Assembly: GCA_036653215.1 (NCBI GenBank)
Contig: JAVVUK010000017.1
Span: forward strand, 1-22,783
Source: JADFUS01 sp036653215
GTDB lineage: Bacteria > Bacteroidota > Bacteroidia > Bacteroidales > Rikenellaceae
Length of the DNA stretch: 22,783 nt
Direction of reading: 5' to 3'
Positions 22,540-22,783 of the stretch are shown here, one piece after another. The notes below the pieces were generated by a model. That model made no database searches. It saw nothing but the letters and a program-made list of their open reading frames with translations, and was not told the origin of the DNA. Position numbers and translations under genes: made by a program. Positions within the stretch are counted from its first letter, which is position 1. Every line of letters starts with the position of its first letter.

Positions 22540-22783
22540 TATGATAATTTTTTGATTTGATCTTCCAATATAGCGATTTTCTCTAAAGCATCTGCTTTCT
22601 TAGTAAGTTCCATATCTACAACTTTAGCAGGAGCCGACGAGACAAACTTCTCATTTGAGAGTTTTTTCATAACAGAGTTTAGGAAGCCACGTGTATAGTC
22701 GAGGTCTGCATTAAGTTTTAAAAGCTCCTCTTCGACGTTTATATTATCGCCAAGTGGAATAAAATACTCAACGTTATTTACAA
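22539..22783 (-). CDS. valS: Valine--tRNA ligase, C-terminal end
   Basis: Reading the reverse strand from the right edge gives about 80 codons ending in TAA at 22539-22541. The product segment includes EYFIPLGDNINVEEELLKL, FLNSVMKKLSNEKFV and DALEKIAILEDQIKKLS. This is the C-terminal coiled-coil tRNA-binding arm of ValRS, with the typical PLGD, NVEEEL and KKLSNE-F motifs. The catalytic core lies outside the window. The stop overlaps the flavokinase ATG by one base, so the two are translated from one message. Confidence 0.95.
   Translation of the reverse strand, partial: VNNVEYFIPLGDNINVEEELLKLNADLDYTRGFLNSVMKKLSNEKFVSSAPAKVVDMELTKKADALEKIAILEDQIKKLS

Overview
The window looks like ordinary chromosome from a low-GC member of the Bacteroidota, probably Bacteroidales. 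The evidence is type III glutamine synthetase (729 residues), a DUF5606-like protein, a C69 dipeptidase, and several promoters of the Bacteroidota primary sigma factor (TTTG, about 20 bases, TAnnTTTG). Genus and species cannot be read from the sequence. A run of exactly 10 N near the right end shows that this is a draft assembly. No stretch over 300 bases lacks a gene; the longest gap is about 200 bases (20142-20339).

Layout, left to right. (1) 1-2964, minus strand: a vWA-domain protein, then a WG-repeat protein, then the start of ispG (MEP isoprenoid pathway), all closely spaced. The first two genes are visibly more AT-rich than their neighbours and form the main accessory element. (2) 3038-6605: tRNA-His on plus, ending in a terminator and facing the minus-strand operon DUF5606-ettA-hisS. 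(3) 6666-9866: an EamA transporter (minus) divergent from surE-glmM (plus). (4) 9928-13499, minus: a compact operon yggS, dihydroorotate dehydrogenase-like, MerR-like, Nif3-like, C4 zinc-ribbon coiled coil. (5) 13570-15243, plus: a secreted C69 dipeptidase. (6) 15300-19184, minus: glnN (GSIII); a HAD phosphatase overlapping a low-molecular-weight tyrosine phosphatase; and rplS with a GTG start. (7) 19345-20141, minus: an ECF sigma factor followed by a 45-residue acidic, Asn-rich ORF. (8) 20340-22783, minus: a POT-family peptide transporter, a standalone flavokinase domain (interrupted by the N run), and the end of valS.

Most of the content is housekeeping: translation (hisS, ettA, rplS, valS, tRNA-His), cell-wall precursor synthesis (glmM), nitrogen assimilation (glnN), PLP homeostasis (yggS), and peptide uptake and cleavage. 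The places most likely to hold something little described are the vWA/WG cassette, whose second protein has an N-terminal half that reads like a decayed protein kinase; the sigma factor with its small acidic partner, which recalls the B. fragilis EcfO/Reo pair; and the stand-alone flavokinase coupled to valS. No CRISPR array, insertion sequence, transposase, integrase or phage gene was seen.
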